Assembly (NCBI GenBank): GCA_902553555.1
Contig: CACDLE010000001.1
Coordinates: 32,965-96,964, forward strand
Source of the DNA: an uncultured Pelagibacteraceae bacterium
GTDB lineage: Bacteria > Pseudomonadota > Alphaproteobacteria > Pelagibacterales > Pelagibacteraceae
Reading direction: 5' to 3'
Length of the DNA stretch: 64,000 nucleotides
Of this stretch, positions 25,156 to 33,640 are shown one piece after another; the stretch's first letter is position 1, and every line of letters starts with the position of its first letter. The translations under genes were made by a program, and so were the position numbers. A model generated the notes under the pieces. It was not told the origin of the DNA and searched no databases. It saw nothing but the letters and a program-made list of their open reading frames with translations.

Positions 25156-25809
25156 TCAAGCCTTTTTTGTCATAAATTTCTTTTTTCTATTTGGGTAACA
25201 GCTTTTACAAATTTTGCAAGAAATACCGAAACAATCTCGAGCCTTACAATATTCTCTACCATACCAAATTATTTGAAGATGAAGTTTATTCCAGTTTTTC
25301 TTAGGAAATATATTTTTTAAATCCTTCTCTGTTTGAATAACATTCTTACCATTAGTTAATCCCCATCTTTGCGCTAAACGATGTATATGAGTATCAACTG
25401 GAAATGCTGGAAGACCAAATCCTTGAGACATAACAACACTAGCTGTTTTGTGACCTACGCCAGGAAGTTCTTCAAGGTCACTATAATTATTTGGAACTTT
25501 ACCATTGTATTTTTCCATTAGAGTTTTAGATAAATAGTAAATACTTTTGGCTTTGACTCTAAATATACCAATCCTTTTGATTAGTCTTTCAATTTTTTTT
25601 CTACCTAATTTTACAAAATGTTTAGGATGATTGTATTTGGGGTAAATTTCCTTTGTAACATTATTAACATTCACATCGGTACATTGAGCTGATAGTAGAA
25701 CTGAAACTAACAATGTAAAAGTGTTTTTATAATTTAGAGGTATAGGAACTTTAGGATATGTCTTATTCAATATTTTTTGAATAATTTTAGATTTTCTCTT
25801 ATTATTCAC
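25156..25809 (-). CDS. nth: endonuclease III (DNA glycosylase/AP lyase)
   Basis: Removes oxidised pyrimidines and cuts AP sites. The 217-residue protein has the helix-hairpin-helix with L-P-G-V-G-H-K-T-A (catalytic Lys) and the following A-F-P-V-D-T-H-I-H-R (catalytic Asp). The C-terminal iron-sulfur loop is irregular: read from the first cysteine, Cys are at positions 1, 6, 11, 14 and 17, whereas the usual C-x6-C-x2-C-x5-C has them at 1, 8, 11 and 17. Position 8 is Gly here, so either Cys6 or Cys14 must serve as the fourth ligand. Overlaps dapB by four bases. Confidence 0.93.
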   Translation of the reverse strand: MNNKRKSKIIQKILNKTYPKVPIPLNYKNTFTLLVSVLLSAQCTDVNVNNVTKEIYPKYNHPKHFVKLGRKKIERLIKRIGIFRVKAKSIYYLSKTLMEKYNGKVPNNYSDLEELPGVGHKTASVVMSQGFGLPAFPVDTHIHRLAQRWGLTNGKNVIQTEKDLKNIFPKKNWNKLHLQIIWYGREYCKARDCFGISCKICKSCYPNRKKKFMTKKA

Positions 25810-26582
25810 TTGAAATCTAACAGGTCGCGCATTGAATAGAGGCCAGGTTTCTTACGCATTAACCATTTTGAGGCAATCAAAGCCCCCTCAGAGTATAGTG
25901 CTCTATCAAATGATTCATGATTTAATTTAATTATTTCTTTACCGCTTGAAAAACTAACTTCGTGCTCACCTATGACCTTACCTTTTCTAACGGAATTAAA
26001 ATTAATTTTTTTACCAAAAGGAAATGATTTTTTGTTTAGATATTTCTTGCCGATTAAATTGTAAAAGTTTTTTTTCCTACCATCAGCAATACCCTTACCC
26101 AACATAAGCGCAGTTCCAGACGGGTAATCTATCTTATTTTTATGATGAATCTCATAAACCTTAGTTAAAAACTTTGAGCCTAAAGATTTAGAAGCTATTT
26201 CTGTTAAATACATTAAAAGATTAACCCCTAAACTCATATTACCAGCTTTAAGAATTGGAATTCTTTTTGAAATATTTTTAATTATGTTTTCTTCTTTTTT
26301 ATTAAAACCAGTCGTTCCAATTACAACTCTCTTTTTTAATTTTGATGCAATTTTTAAAACTTCTAAGGTGCATTTCGGCACTGTGAAATCTATTATTACA
26401 TTAGAACTCTTAAATGCTTTTTCTGAATTAAGAGTTAGTTGTATTCCAGATAATTTTTTAGAGACTTTTTTGTTTTCAGTTAATGCAGTTAGTTTAAAAT
26501 CTCTATTTTGTTTTGTAGACCTAATGAGTTGTTGACCCATTCTTCCTAGACATCCAGTAATTGCAATTTTAATTTTTCTCAT
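25806..26582 (-). CDS. dapB: 4-hydroxy-tetrahydrodipicolinate reductase
   Basis: NAD(P)H-dependent step of the lysine/diaminopimelate pathway. The 258-residue protein starts M-R-K-I-K-I-A-I-T-G-C-L-G-R-M-G with the Rossmann motif, and contains the DapB signature E-I-H-H-K-N-K-I-D-Y-P-S-G-T-A (catalytic His and Lys). ATG 26582 is preferred over a longer cysteine-rich reading that begins upstream; that upstream stretch is better read in another frame as a small membrane protein whose TAA overlaps this ATG (TAATG). Confidence 0.95.
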   Translation of the reverse strand: MRKIKIAITGCLGRMGQQLIRSTKQNRDFKLTALTENKKVSKKLSGIQLTLNSEKAFKSSNVIIDFTVPKCTLEVLKIASKLKKRVVIGTTGFNKKEENIIKNISKRIPILKAGNMSLGVNLLMYLTEIASKSLGSKFLTKVYEIHHKNKIDYPSGTALMLGKGIADGRKKNFYNLIGKKYLNKKSFPFGKKINFNSVRKGKVIGEHEVSFSSGKEIIKLNHESFDRALYSEGALIASKWLMRKKPGLYSMRDLLDFK

Positions 26583-26746
26583 TAAATAAGATTTATAATT
26601 ACAACAATAATAACAACAATTACAGCCCAAATAGATATATTTTTCATGAATTGTTTTAATCTATTATTGGTACTTAAAAATGATGGTAAAACTAAAAATA
26701 ATACTGCAATTAAAAAAATTGCTGATATCATTTCTTGAGTAAACAT
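26582..26746 (-). CDS. small protein with two predicted membrane segments (54 aa)
   Basis: Between dnaJ and dapB an ATG-to-TAA frame of 54 codons fills the gap: it begins 7 bases after the dnaJ stop and its TAA shares one base with the dapB ATG. The product has two hydrophobic stretches, I-S-A-I-F-L-I-A-V-L-F-L-V-L (residues 7-20) and W-A-V-I-V-V-I-I-V-V-I-I-N-L-I (residues 40-54), joined by a short basic loop N-N-R-L-K-Q-F-M-K-N. Unknown family. A gap of this exact size with coupled stop/start codons on both sides makes a real gene likely, but the strong codon bias towards T-rich codons could also yield hydrophobic frames by chance. Confidence 0.6.
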   Translation of the reverse strand: MFTQEMISAIFLIAVLFLVLPSFLSTNNRLKQFMKNISIWAVIVVIIVVIINLI

Positions 26747-26752
26747 TAATAA

Positions 26753-27880
26753 TTAGGAATTTTTCCAGAATTTTTTTGCCCTATCAAAAAAGCTTTTAAT
26801 AATTGGGCTTGATTTATCAGTCTCTAATTTTTTAAATTCTTCTAAAAGTTCGCGCTGTTTCGAGCTTAGATTTGAGGGAATTTCTGTTATAATTTTAATA
26901 TATAAATCTCCATAGCCATTTCCTCGAAGCAAAGGCATGCCCTTGCCTCTTAATCTCAGCTGCTTACCATGTTGTGTTCCAGATGGAATTTTGATTTTTG
27001 CTCTTCCACCATCAATTGATGGTACTTCAACAGATGTACCCAAAGCAGCATCTGTAAAAGTTATTGGTAATTCGAAATATAGATGTTCATCGGATCTTTT
27101 AAAAATACTATGGTTATCAATAGAGATAAATAAATATAAGTCACCCGTCGCCCCTCCCTTGCTTCCAGCTTCACCCTTGCCTGACACTCTAATTCTTGTT
27201 CCATCATCTACGCCCTTTGGTATCTTCACAGAAACACTCTCTTTGGCTTGGGTTTTCCCGTTTCCTCTGCATTGTCTACATGGATTGCCGATAGTTTCAC
27301 CATAACCACTACATTCAGGACAGGTTTGTTGAATTGTAAAAAAACCTTGATTTGATCTAACTTTACCTCGTCCATTGCAATAATTACATGTTTTGGGTTT
27401 CGATCCTGGCTCTGAACCTTGTCCGGTACACCTAGAGCATTTTTTATATGTTGTGTAATTTACTTTTTTGTTGAGCCCTGAGTATGCATCTTCTAGACTA
27501 ATAGAAACATCATATCTTAAATCGTTTCCTCTATTAGAACCTCTTCTTGATGATCCTCTTCTACCACCAAAAATATCGTCACCAAAAAAATCTTCAAAAA
27601 TATCTGAAAAAGATGATCCAAAATCAAAATTACCAAATCCTTGATTTCCTCCACCTTCAAACGCTGCATGTCCAAACTGATCATAATTAGTCTTTCTTTT
27701 ATCATCGGATAATACATGGTAGGCTTCACTAGCTTCTTTAAACTTTTCCTCTGAGGATTTGTCACCTTTGTTCTTATCTGGGTGGTGCTTTAAAGCTAAT
27801 TTACGGTAAGCTTTCTTTATCTCATCTTTTGATGCAGTTTTGGAAATGCCTAAGATTTCATAATAATCTCTTTTTGCCAC
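26753..27880 (-). CDS. dnaJ: chaperone protein DnaJ
   Basis: Hsp40 co-chaperone of DnaK, 375 residues. It has the J domain with H-P-D (residues ~33-35), a Gly/Phe-rich linker with F-G-N-F-D-F-G-S, four zinc motifs of CxxCxGxG type (C-S-R-C-T-G-Q-G, C-N-Y-C-N-G-R-G, C-P-E-C-S-G-Y-G, C-R-Q-C-R-G-N-G) and the C-terminal substrate domains. The start is GTG at 27880, preceded by an AGGAG-like site; it lies 23 bases after dnaK. Confidence 0.98.
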   Translation of the reverse strand: MAKRDYYEILGISKTASKDEIKKAYRKLALKHHPDKNKGDKSSEEKFKEASEAYHVLSDDKRKTNYDQFGHAAFEGGGNQGFGNFDFGSSFSDIFEDFFGDDIFGGRRGSSRRGSNRGNDLRYDVSISLEDAYSGLNKKVNYTTYKKCSRCTGQGSEPGSKPKTCNYCNGRGKVRSNQGFFTIQQTCPECSGYGETIGNPCRQCRGNGKTQAKESVSVKIPKGVDDGTRIRVSGKGEAGSKGGATGDLYLFISIDNHSIFKRSDEHLYFELPITFTDAALGTSVEVPSIDGGRAKIKIPSGTQHGKQLRLRGKGMPLLRGNGYGDLYIKIITEIPSNLSSKQRELLEEFKKLETDKSSPIIKSFFDRAKKFWKNS

Positions 27881-27903
27881 AAGAAATTGCTCCTTTTTTT
27901 ATC

Positions 27904-29823
27904 TTAGGCGCTTTTTTCTTTATCGTCTTTTACGTCTTCAAAATCAGCGTCGACAACATTTTCTTTGTCTTTCCCTTTATCGTTAGGATCTTTTTTGTCA
28001 TCTTTAGGTTGGTCTTTTTGTTGGCTTTTATAAACAGCTTCACCTAGTTTCATAGAAACTTGTATTAAATTTTGAGTCTTTTTCTTTATGTCTTCAATAT
28101 CATTACCTTTTAAGGCTTCTTTTAAATCTGAAACTCCTGTTTCAATAGACTTCTTCTCTTCAGCGGAGATTTTATCTCCATGTTCTTTTAAGCTTTTCTC
28201 TGTTGAAAATACTATGCTATCGGCTTGATTTCTTGCATCTACAGAGTCCCTTTTCTTTTTGTCAGCTTCTTTGTTTGCCTCTGCGTCTTTTACCATTTTA
28301 TTGATCTCTTCGTCTGATAAACCTCCTGATGCCTGAATCTGTATTTTTTGTTCTTTACCAGTACCCTTATCTTTAGCTGAAACACTTACTATCCCATTTG
28401 CATCAATATCAAACGTAACCTCAATTTGTGGAGTGCCTCTAGCAGCTGGAGGAATACCCACTAATTCAAAATTTCCTAAAAGCTTGTTATCAGCAGCCAT
28501 TTCCCTTTCACCTTGTAAAACTCTGATGGATACAGCAGGTTGATTGTCCTCAGCAGTTGAGAAGACCTGACTTTTTTTTGTTGGTATAGTAGTGTTTTTG
28601 TCTATAAGTTTTGTAGACACGCCCCCTAATGTTTCAATGCCCAATGAAAGTGGAGTTACATCTAACAATAAAACATCTTTTACATCACCTTGTAATACAC
28701 CTGCTTGAATTGCTGCGCCCATTGCAACAACTTCATCTGGATTGACACTTTTATTTGGTTCTTTGCCAAAAAAGTTTTTAACTGTCTCTATAATTTTGGG
28801 CATTCTTGTCATTCCACCAACTAATACTATTTCATTAATTTCAGCTGCAGAGAAACCTGAATCTTTCAAGGCCGTTTTGCAAGGGCTAAGAGTTCTTTCA
28901 ATCAAACCTTGAACCAATGCTTCTAATTTAGCTCTAGTAAATTTTAAATTTAAGTGTTTAGGACCTGATTTGTCGGCAGTAATAAATGGAAGATTTATTT
29001 CAGTTTGTGTAGCAGAAGAAAGCTCAATTTTAGCTTTTTCAGCCGCTTCTTTTAATCTTTGTAGCGCAAGTTTATCTGATTTTAAATTTATTCCATTGTC
29101 TTTTTTAAATTCTCCAGCTAAATATTCGACTATAGTGTCGTCAAAATCCTCTCCACCTAAAAATGTGTCTCCATTTGTAGATTTAACTTCAAAAACACCG
29201 TCACCAATTTCTAGAATAGAAATATCAAAAGTTCCGCCACCGAGATCATAAACAGCAATTTTTTTTCCACCTTTTTTATCTAATCCATAAGCAAGTGATG
29301 CAGCTGTTGGTTCATTTATAATTCTTAAAACTTCTAGACCAGCTATTTTCCCAGCATCTTTTGTTGCTTGTCTTTGTGAGTCGTTAAAATAAGCTGGCAC
29401 TGTAATAACCGCCTTAGTAACAGCTTGTCCTAAATATTTTTCTGCTGTCTCTTTCATTTTCTGCAGAACAAAAGCTGATATTTGTGACGGTGAATATTTT
29501 TTTCCTTTTCCTTCTACCCATGCATCACCGTTATCTGACTTTGATATTTTATATGGAACTTTGGTTATATCTTTTTGAACAGATGGTCCATCAAATTTTC
29601 TTCCGATCAGTCTTTTTACAGCAAATATTGTATCTTCAGGATTTGTTACCGCTTGTCTTTTTGCTGGTTGTCCAACTAACTTTTCTTCTTTTTCCAAAAA
29701 AGCTACTACAGAAGGAGTTGTTCTAGCTCCTTCAGCATTCTCTAAAACTTTAGCTTGTGTTCCGTCCATAATAGCAACACAAGAATTTGTTGTTCCTAAA
29801 TCTATTCCTATAACTCTGCTCAT
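27904..29823 (-). CDS. dnaK: chaperone protein DnaK (Hsp70)
   Basis: Hsp70 of 639 residues. N-terminal [14 protein letters not shown], phosphate motif [14 protein letters not shown] and the hinge [15 protein letters not shown] are standard, and the substrate lid ends in an acidic tail [11 protein letters not shown] sigma-32-type promoter precedes it, so it can be induced separately from the upstream grpE. Confidence 0.99.
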   Translation of the reverse strand: MSRVIGIDLGTTNSCVAIMDGTQAKVLENAEGARTTPSVVAFLEKEEKLVGQPAKRQAVTNPEDTIFAVKRLIGRKFDGPSVQKDITKVPYKISKSDNGDAWVEGKGKKYSPSQISAFVLQKMKETAEKYLGQAVTKAVITVPAYFNDSQRQATKDAGKIAGLEVLRIINEPTAASLAYGLDKKGGKKIAVYDLGGGTFDISILEIGDGVFEVKSTNGDTFLGGEDFDDTIVEYLAGEFKKDNGINLKSDKLALQRLKEAAEKAKIELSSATQTEINLPFITADKSGPKHLNLKFTRAKLEALVQGLIERTLSPCKTALKDSGFSAAEINEIVLVGGMTRMPKIIETVKNFFGKEPNKSVNPDEVVAMGAAIQAGVLQGDVKDVLLLDVTPLSLGIETLGGVSTKLIDKNTTIPTKKSQVFSTAEDNQPAVSIRVLQGEREMAADNKLLGNFELVGIPPAARGTPQIEVTFDIDANGIVSVSAKDKGTGKEQKIQIQASGGLSDEEINKMVKDAEANKEADKKKRDSVDARNQADSIVFSTEKSLKEHGDKISAEEKKSIETGVSDLKEALKGNDIEDIKKKTQNLIQVSMKLGEAVYKSQQKDQPKDDKKDPNDKGKDKENVVDADFEDVKDDKEKSA

Positions 29824-29847
29824 AATTTTCCTTTATTAGTAGTTTTT

Positions 29848-29875
29848 ATATGGGGTCTAAAAATTATTCTACAAG
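29848..29875 (-). promoter_or_regulatory. sigma-32 (RpoH) heat-shock promoter of dnaK
   Basis: Read on the minus strand: CTTGTAG, a 13-bp spacer, then CCCCATAT, close to the RpoH consensus CTTGAAA / CCCCATnT. It sits in the 60-bp gap between grpE and dnaK, with a TAAAGGAAA-like ribosome site before the dnaK ATG. The GC-rich CCCC tract stands out in this AT-rich region. Confidence 0.85.
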
Positions 29876-29883
29876 TCATGTTT

Positions 29884-30453
29884 CTAGTTTTTTTTCTTGT
29901 TTTTTGTATCTTTTTTCTTAGAAATACCGACAAATGAGGGTCTTAGCAGTCTCTCACCAAACATAAAGCCAGATTGAATTTCTTGAATAATAGTTCCTGG
30001 CTCTACCTTATCATCTTCAATTTCAAGCATCGCTTGATGAAAATTTGGGTCAAATTTTTTGTTTAAACATTCTATCTTTATGATTTTATTCTTTTCAAAA
30101 GTTGAAATTAGATCCTTTTCAATTATTTCGAAATTTTTTAAAAACTTTTCGAATTCTTTGCTTTTTGTTAAAACTTCATCTTCGGACATTGACTTTTTTG
30201 CTCTTTGTAAATTATCTAACAAAGTTAAAATTTCTCTAGCAAAATTAAATCCACCAAAGTCGAACGCTTCTTTAACTTCTTTTTCAAATCTTCTTCTTTG
30301 ATTTTCCGAATTTGCTAATGCTCTAAGAAGCTTTTCCTCTGATGATTTTAATTTCTCTTCAATGGATTGATCTGTATTTTCTTTAATAGGTTCTTCTTCA
30401 GATAATTGCTTATTGTCTTTATTAATAGGTTTGTCTTTGTTAGATTCGCTCAT
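29884..30453 (-). CDS. grpE: nucleotide exchange factor GrpE
   Basis: Exchange factor for DnaK, 189 residues. A charged N-terminal coiled-coil leader is followed by the GrpE core: A-L-A-N-S-E-N-Q-R-R-R-F-E-K-E, F-A-R-E-I-L-T-L-L-D-N-L-Q-R-A, F-D-P-N-F-H-Q-A-M and the C-terminal G-F-M-F-G-E-R-L-L-R-P-S-F-V. ATG 30453 was chosen; an ATG two codons upstream (30459) would work equally well. Order grpE-dnaK-dnaJ on one strand, 42 bp from the divergent rdgB. Confidence 0.96.
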   Translation of the reverse strand: MSESNKDKPINKDNKQLSEEEPIKENTDQSIEEKLKSSEEKLLRALANSENQRRRFEKEVKEAFDFGGFNFAREILTLLDNLQRAKKSMSEDEVLTKSKEFEKFLKNFEIIEKDLISTFEKNKIIKIECLNKKFDPNFHQAMLEIEDDKVEPGTIIQEIQSGFMFGERLLRPSFVGISKKKDTKNKKKN

Positions 30454-30495
30454 ACACATTTATATAATATGGAAAAATAGAATTACTAGAGCAGA

Positions 30496-31095
30496 ATGAT
30501 AAAAAAAAACATACTATTAATTGGCACCCATAATGACGGAAAATTTAAAGAAATAAGCAAATTAATTAGTAAAAAATTAAAAAAAATCTCGCCAAAAAGT
30601 TTAAATATTAAAGCTCCTAAAGAAACAGGCAAAACTTTTAAATCTAATTCCGAACTTAAAGCTAATTTTTTTTATAAAAAATCAAACTTAGTTTCTTTAT
30701 CAGATGACTCAGGCTTAGAGATCAAATGTTTAAAAAATAGACCTGGAATCTATTCTGCTCGATGGGCAAAAAAGTATGGAAGTTTCAATAAAGCTATGAA
30801 AGTAATATTAAAAAAAATAAAAAAAAAAAGAAATAGAAATGCTAGATTTGTGTGCAGTCTTTCCATTAAGTTAAGTAATAATAAAATTGTTACTTCAATC
30901 GGAACAATTTCAGGACATATCTCAAGCAGAATAATTGGAACCAAGGGATTTGGTTATGATCCGATCTTTGTACCTAATGGCTCTAAAATTACTTTTGGGC
31001 AAATGAATCTTCAAAAAAAAATGAAAATTGATCATAGAAGTATAGCCTTTAAAAAATTAAAAAAAAAATTAAAACTTTTTAAATTTTTTATTTGA
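30496..31095 (+). CDS. rdgB: XTP/dITP diphosphatase (HAM1/RdgB family)
   Basis: House-cleaning pyrophosphatase that removes non-canonical purine nucleotides. The 199-residue protein shows the substrate loop T-H-N-D-G-K-F-K-E-I at the N-terminus, S-D-D-S-G-L-E-I with the catalytic Asp, G-F-G-Y-D-P-I-F-V-P and the late D-H-R-S-I-A-F. Beside grpE, as in most alphaproteobacteria. The 3' end overlaps the convergent LpoA-like gene by 27 bp. Confidence 0.94.
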   Translation: MIKKNILLIGTHNDGKFKEISKLISKKLKKISPKSLNIKAPKETGKTFKSNSELKANFFYKKSNLVSLSDDSGLEIKCLKNRPGIYSARWAKKYGSFNKAMKVILKKIKKKRNRNARFVCSLSIKLSNNKIVTSIGTISGHISSRIIGTKGFGYDPIFVPNGSKITFGQMNLQKKMKIDHRSIAFKKLKKKLKLFKFFI

Positions 31096-32226
31096 TACTT
31101 TATAAATATCAAGTTCTTGCAAAAATTGACCATTCTTAAAATTAAAAGTCCCTATTTTGCCTTTTATTCTGTCTTTGATTACAAAATCTTTGAGAGAATC
31201 TATTTTATTGTCATTTTTTTTCCAAACGTAATAAATCAAACCCAAGGCATCATAAGTCAAAATAGTAATTTCACTTGGATTTGTTCCAAATACTTTTGAA
31301 AATTTATCTTTATATTTAATAAAATTTTTTTGATTAATTGATGGGTAATATAAAGTTTTAATTGAATTCTCCAAAAAAATACTTTTATCAAACCACTGAT
31401 TTACAGTTGTTATTAGAACGTCTGATTGATCTACGTCAACAAACACTAAAGATGTTAAAACACTTTTAAGACTATTCCCAAAATCAATAATTATAACAGA
31501 GTCAAAATTAATTTTACCAATTGTATATCTTTGTTCCAATTTTTTTAGTTCAATTTTTGAGGCTTCATCGTCTTTATTCTCAAGCATTTTTACTCTAGAT
31601 TGTAAGTTTATCTTTCTTTGTTTATAATTTGTAAGTTTTTCTATATCTCCAGTTAATTTTTTAGGGTCAGGATCATATTTAAAAACTTTATAGTTACTTA
31701 ATTGTAAATTACTTAATTTTGAGTCAATCAAATCAGTATATTCATTTTTTGGATATAAAATTATTGTTTTAGTTTTCTTTTGTTTCTTTATGAATTCTGT
31801 AATTGCTTTAATTTGTGATTCTAAACTAATACCGATGCTAATAATGTTATTTTGAATTTTTGGATCAGTATTTGAAGGGGAAATAAAAACCAAGTCGCTA
31901 TATTTCTTAATTTTTGGAAAGTCTTTGTAATTAATTGGGCCAATTATTACTTTTACATCCTCATCTTTTAATTGCTCTATAGAATTTATTAGCAACTCTT
32001 CATTGTTAGATCCCGAGTCCCTTGGCAGTATAGTGATGCTGTCATCGCCTATTTCACTCAAAGCTAATTGAAGAGAGAGCATTATAGATTGACCTAAATC
32101 TTTATATTCTCCACTAAAAGGCGCCAATAAGCCAACCTTGAGTATTTTGTTTTTCTCATCAGCCAAAGAGTATGAATTAATGAAAATTAACAAATATGAT
32201 ATAAATATTATGAAAAACTTAAACAT
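31069..32226 (-). CDS. LpoA/YraM-like periplasmic protein with a type-1 periplasmic-binding fold
   Basis: Predicted exported protein of 385 residues with a signal peptide (F-I-I-F-I-S-Y-L-L-I-F-I-N-S-Y-S-L-A-D) and the amino-acid-binding ABC-type fold, e.g. V-G-L-L-A-P-F-S-G-E-Y-K-D-L-G and V-K-V-I-I-G-P-I-N-Y-K-D. Divergent pairing with rsmI is the classic yraL/yraM arrangement and suggests the LpoA-type activator of a penicillin-binding protein, although no lipobox is evident. ATG 32226 lies two bases from the divergent rsmI start; a longer frame reaching 32268 would run into rsmI. Confidence 0.72.
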   Translation of the reverse strand: MFKFFIIFISYLLIFINSYSLADEKNKILKVGLLAPFSGEYKDLGQSIMLSLQLALSEIGDDSITILPRDSGSNNEELLINSIEQLKDEDVKVIIGPINYKDFPKIKKYSDLVFISPSNTDPKIQNNIISIGISLESQIKAITEFIKKQKKTKTIILYPKNEYTDLIDSKLSNLQLSNYKVFKYDPDPKKLTGDIEKLTNYKQRKINLQSRVKMLENKDDEASKIELKKLEQRYTIGKINFDSVIIIDFGNSLKSVLTSLVFVDVDQSDVLITTVNQWFDKSIFLENSIKTLYYPSINQKNFIKYKDKFSKVFGTNPSEITILTYDALGLIYYVWKKNDNKIDSLKDFVIKDRIKGKIGTFNFKNGQFLQELDIYKVSNKKFKKF

Positions 32227-32228
32227 AA

Positions 32229-33062
32229 ATGGAATCTCTATTAAAAGGTTTATACATTGTTTCCACACCCATTGGAAATTTAGAAGATATTACTTTTAGG
32301 GCGATAAAAACTTTAAAAAAATCTGATTTTATCCTTTGTGAGGATACGAGACACTCATTAAAATTATTAAATAATTTTGACATAAAAAATAAATTAATCC
32401 CTTATCATAAGTTTAATGAAAAGAAATCCGTTAAGAAAATCATAAGATATTTAAATGAGGGCAAAATTTTGTCTTTAATATCTGATGCGGGTACACCGGT
32501 TCTATCAGATCCTGGAAATATTATTATAAATGAGTGTATAAAGGAAAATATTAATATCTTTGTTGTTCCTGGGCCGTCATCGGTAACTGCAGCTATGAGC
32601 TTATCAGGTTTTGGAGAAAAATTCACATTTCATGGTTTTCTTCCTAAAACTGAGAATGAACTAGAAAAAAACTTAAAAAAATTGAAAAATGATAAATATT
32701 CTTTAATATTTTTTACTCCTGCAATTAAAATAAATTTTTATATAAAGTTTTTTAAAAAATATTTCTCTGGCAGAAACATTTTTATTGCTCGCGAAATGAC
32801 AAAAAAACATGAAACCTATTATAGAGATAATATAGATAAAATTGTTATGTTTGATATTCCGCTTAAAGGTGAATTGACGATTGTTATTTCCCCTAAAATT
32901 AAAAAGGACTTACCAACAAGCAACTATAGCAAAATTGAAAAACAAGTTAAAAAATACGCCAAAAAAAGCTATACGGTTAAAGATATAATAAAATTAATAA
33001 CAAAAAAAAATAATGTACCAAAAAAAATTATATATAATTTCTACTTAAAATATAAAAAATGA
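32229..33062 (+). CDS. rsmI: 16S rRNA (cytidine1402-2'-O)-methyltransferase RsmI
   Basis: Tetrapyrrole-methylase-fold enzyme that 2'-O-methylates C1402 of 16S rRNA. The 277-residue protein has S-T-P-I-G-N-L-E-D-I-T-F-R-A near the N-terminus, C-E-D-T-R-H-S, S-D-A-G-T-P-V-L-S-D-P-G and V-P-G-P-S-S-V-T-A-A, all RsmI signatures. The C-terminal basic extension (lysine-rich, K-K-Y-A-K-K-S-Y) matches the family's RNA-binding tail. Its stop overlaps the next gene by four bases. Confidence 0.96.
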   Translation: MESLLKGLYIVSTPIGNLEDITFRAIKTLKKSDFILCEDTRHSLKLLNNFDIKNKLIPYHKFNEKKSVKKIIRYLNEGKILSLISDAGTPVLSDPGNIIINECIKENINIFVVPGPSSVTAAMSLSGFGEKFTFHGFLPKTENELEKNLKKLKNDKYSLIFFTPAIKINFYIKFFKKYFSGRNIFIAREMTKKHETYYRDNIDKIVMFDIPLKGELTIVISPKIKKDLPTSNYSKIEKQVKKYAKKSYTVKDIIKLITKKNNVPKKIIYNFYLKYKK

Positions 33063-33640
33063 GATTATTTTTATCAATATCAATCATAATAATTTTTCTT
33101 TTAGGTTGTTCTCCTGCAACTCGGTTTGGTGCTGGCGTTGATATTACATTTGATCCTAGAACAATTGGAATGCAAATAGATGATACAATTATGCAAAAAA
33201 ATCTTGTAGCCAGACTATCTTTGAATGAAAAAAAATATTTTATTAATATTCAAGTTGAGGTTTTGGATGGAAGAATATTCTTATCAGGCAAGGTTGATGA
33301 TCCAGAGGAAAAGATAAAAATAACAAAGTTAGCATGGGAAACAAAGGGAGTCAGAGAGGTTAAAAATGCGATTACAATTAAAGGTAATTCAAATTTTAAA
33401 AGTACCGCAAAAGATATTTTAATTACCAGTCAACTTAGAACAGCCTTAATATTAAATAAAATAACCAAATCAAGAAATTATACTTTAGAGACAATTAACA
33501 GAAAAATATATATTTTTGGTATTGCAATGGACGATGATGAAAAAAAGGAAGTGATATCTGAAGCAAATAAAATATATGATGTGGAGGAAATTATACCATC
33601 TATATATCTCGCAAATGAACTAAGTAGAAATAAACTTTAG
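33059..33640 (+). CDS. BON-domain lipoprotein
   Basis: Predicted lipoprotein of 193 residues. A hydrophobic signal ends in the lipobox L-L-G-C-S-P (Cys17). Two BON-like segments follow: V-E-V-L-D-G-R-I-F-L-S-G-K-V-D-D-P-E-E-K, then T-I-N-R-K-I-Y-I-F-G-I-A. The layout resembles YraP/DolP, found near rsmI and lpoA in proteobacteria, which protects the outer membrane. ATGA overlap with rsmI indicates co-translation. The 3' end overlaps the convergent malic enzyme by four bases. Confidence 0.85.
   Translation: MRLFLSISIIIIFLLGCSPATRFGAGVDITFDPRTIGMQIDDTIMQKNLVARLSLNEKKYFINIQVEVLDGRIFLSGKVDDPEEKIKITKLAWETKGVREVKNAITIKGNSNFKSTAKDILITSQLRTALILNKITKSRNYTLETINRKIYIFGIAMDDDEKKEVISEANKIYDVEEIIPSIYLANELSRNKL

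Noticed and set aside
25806..26630. Longer DapB with a cysteine-rich N-terminal extension
   Set aside because: The extension is the out-of-frame reading of the small membrane protein gene; homology begins at M-R-K-I-K-I-A-I-T-G.
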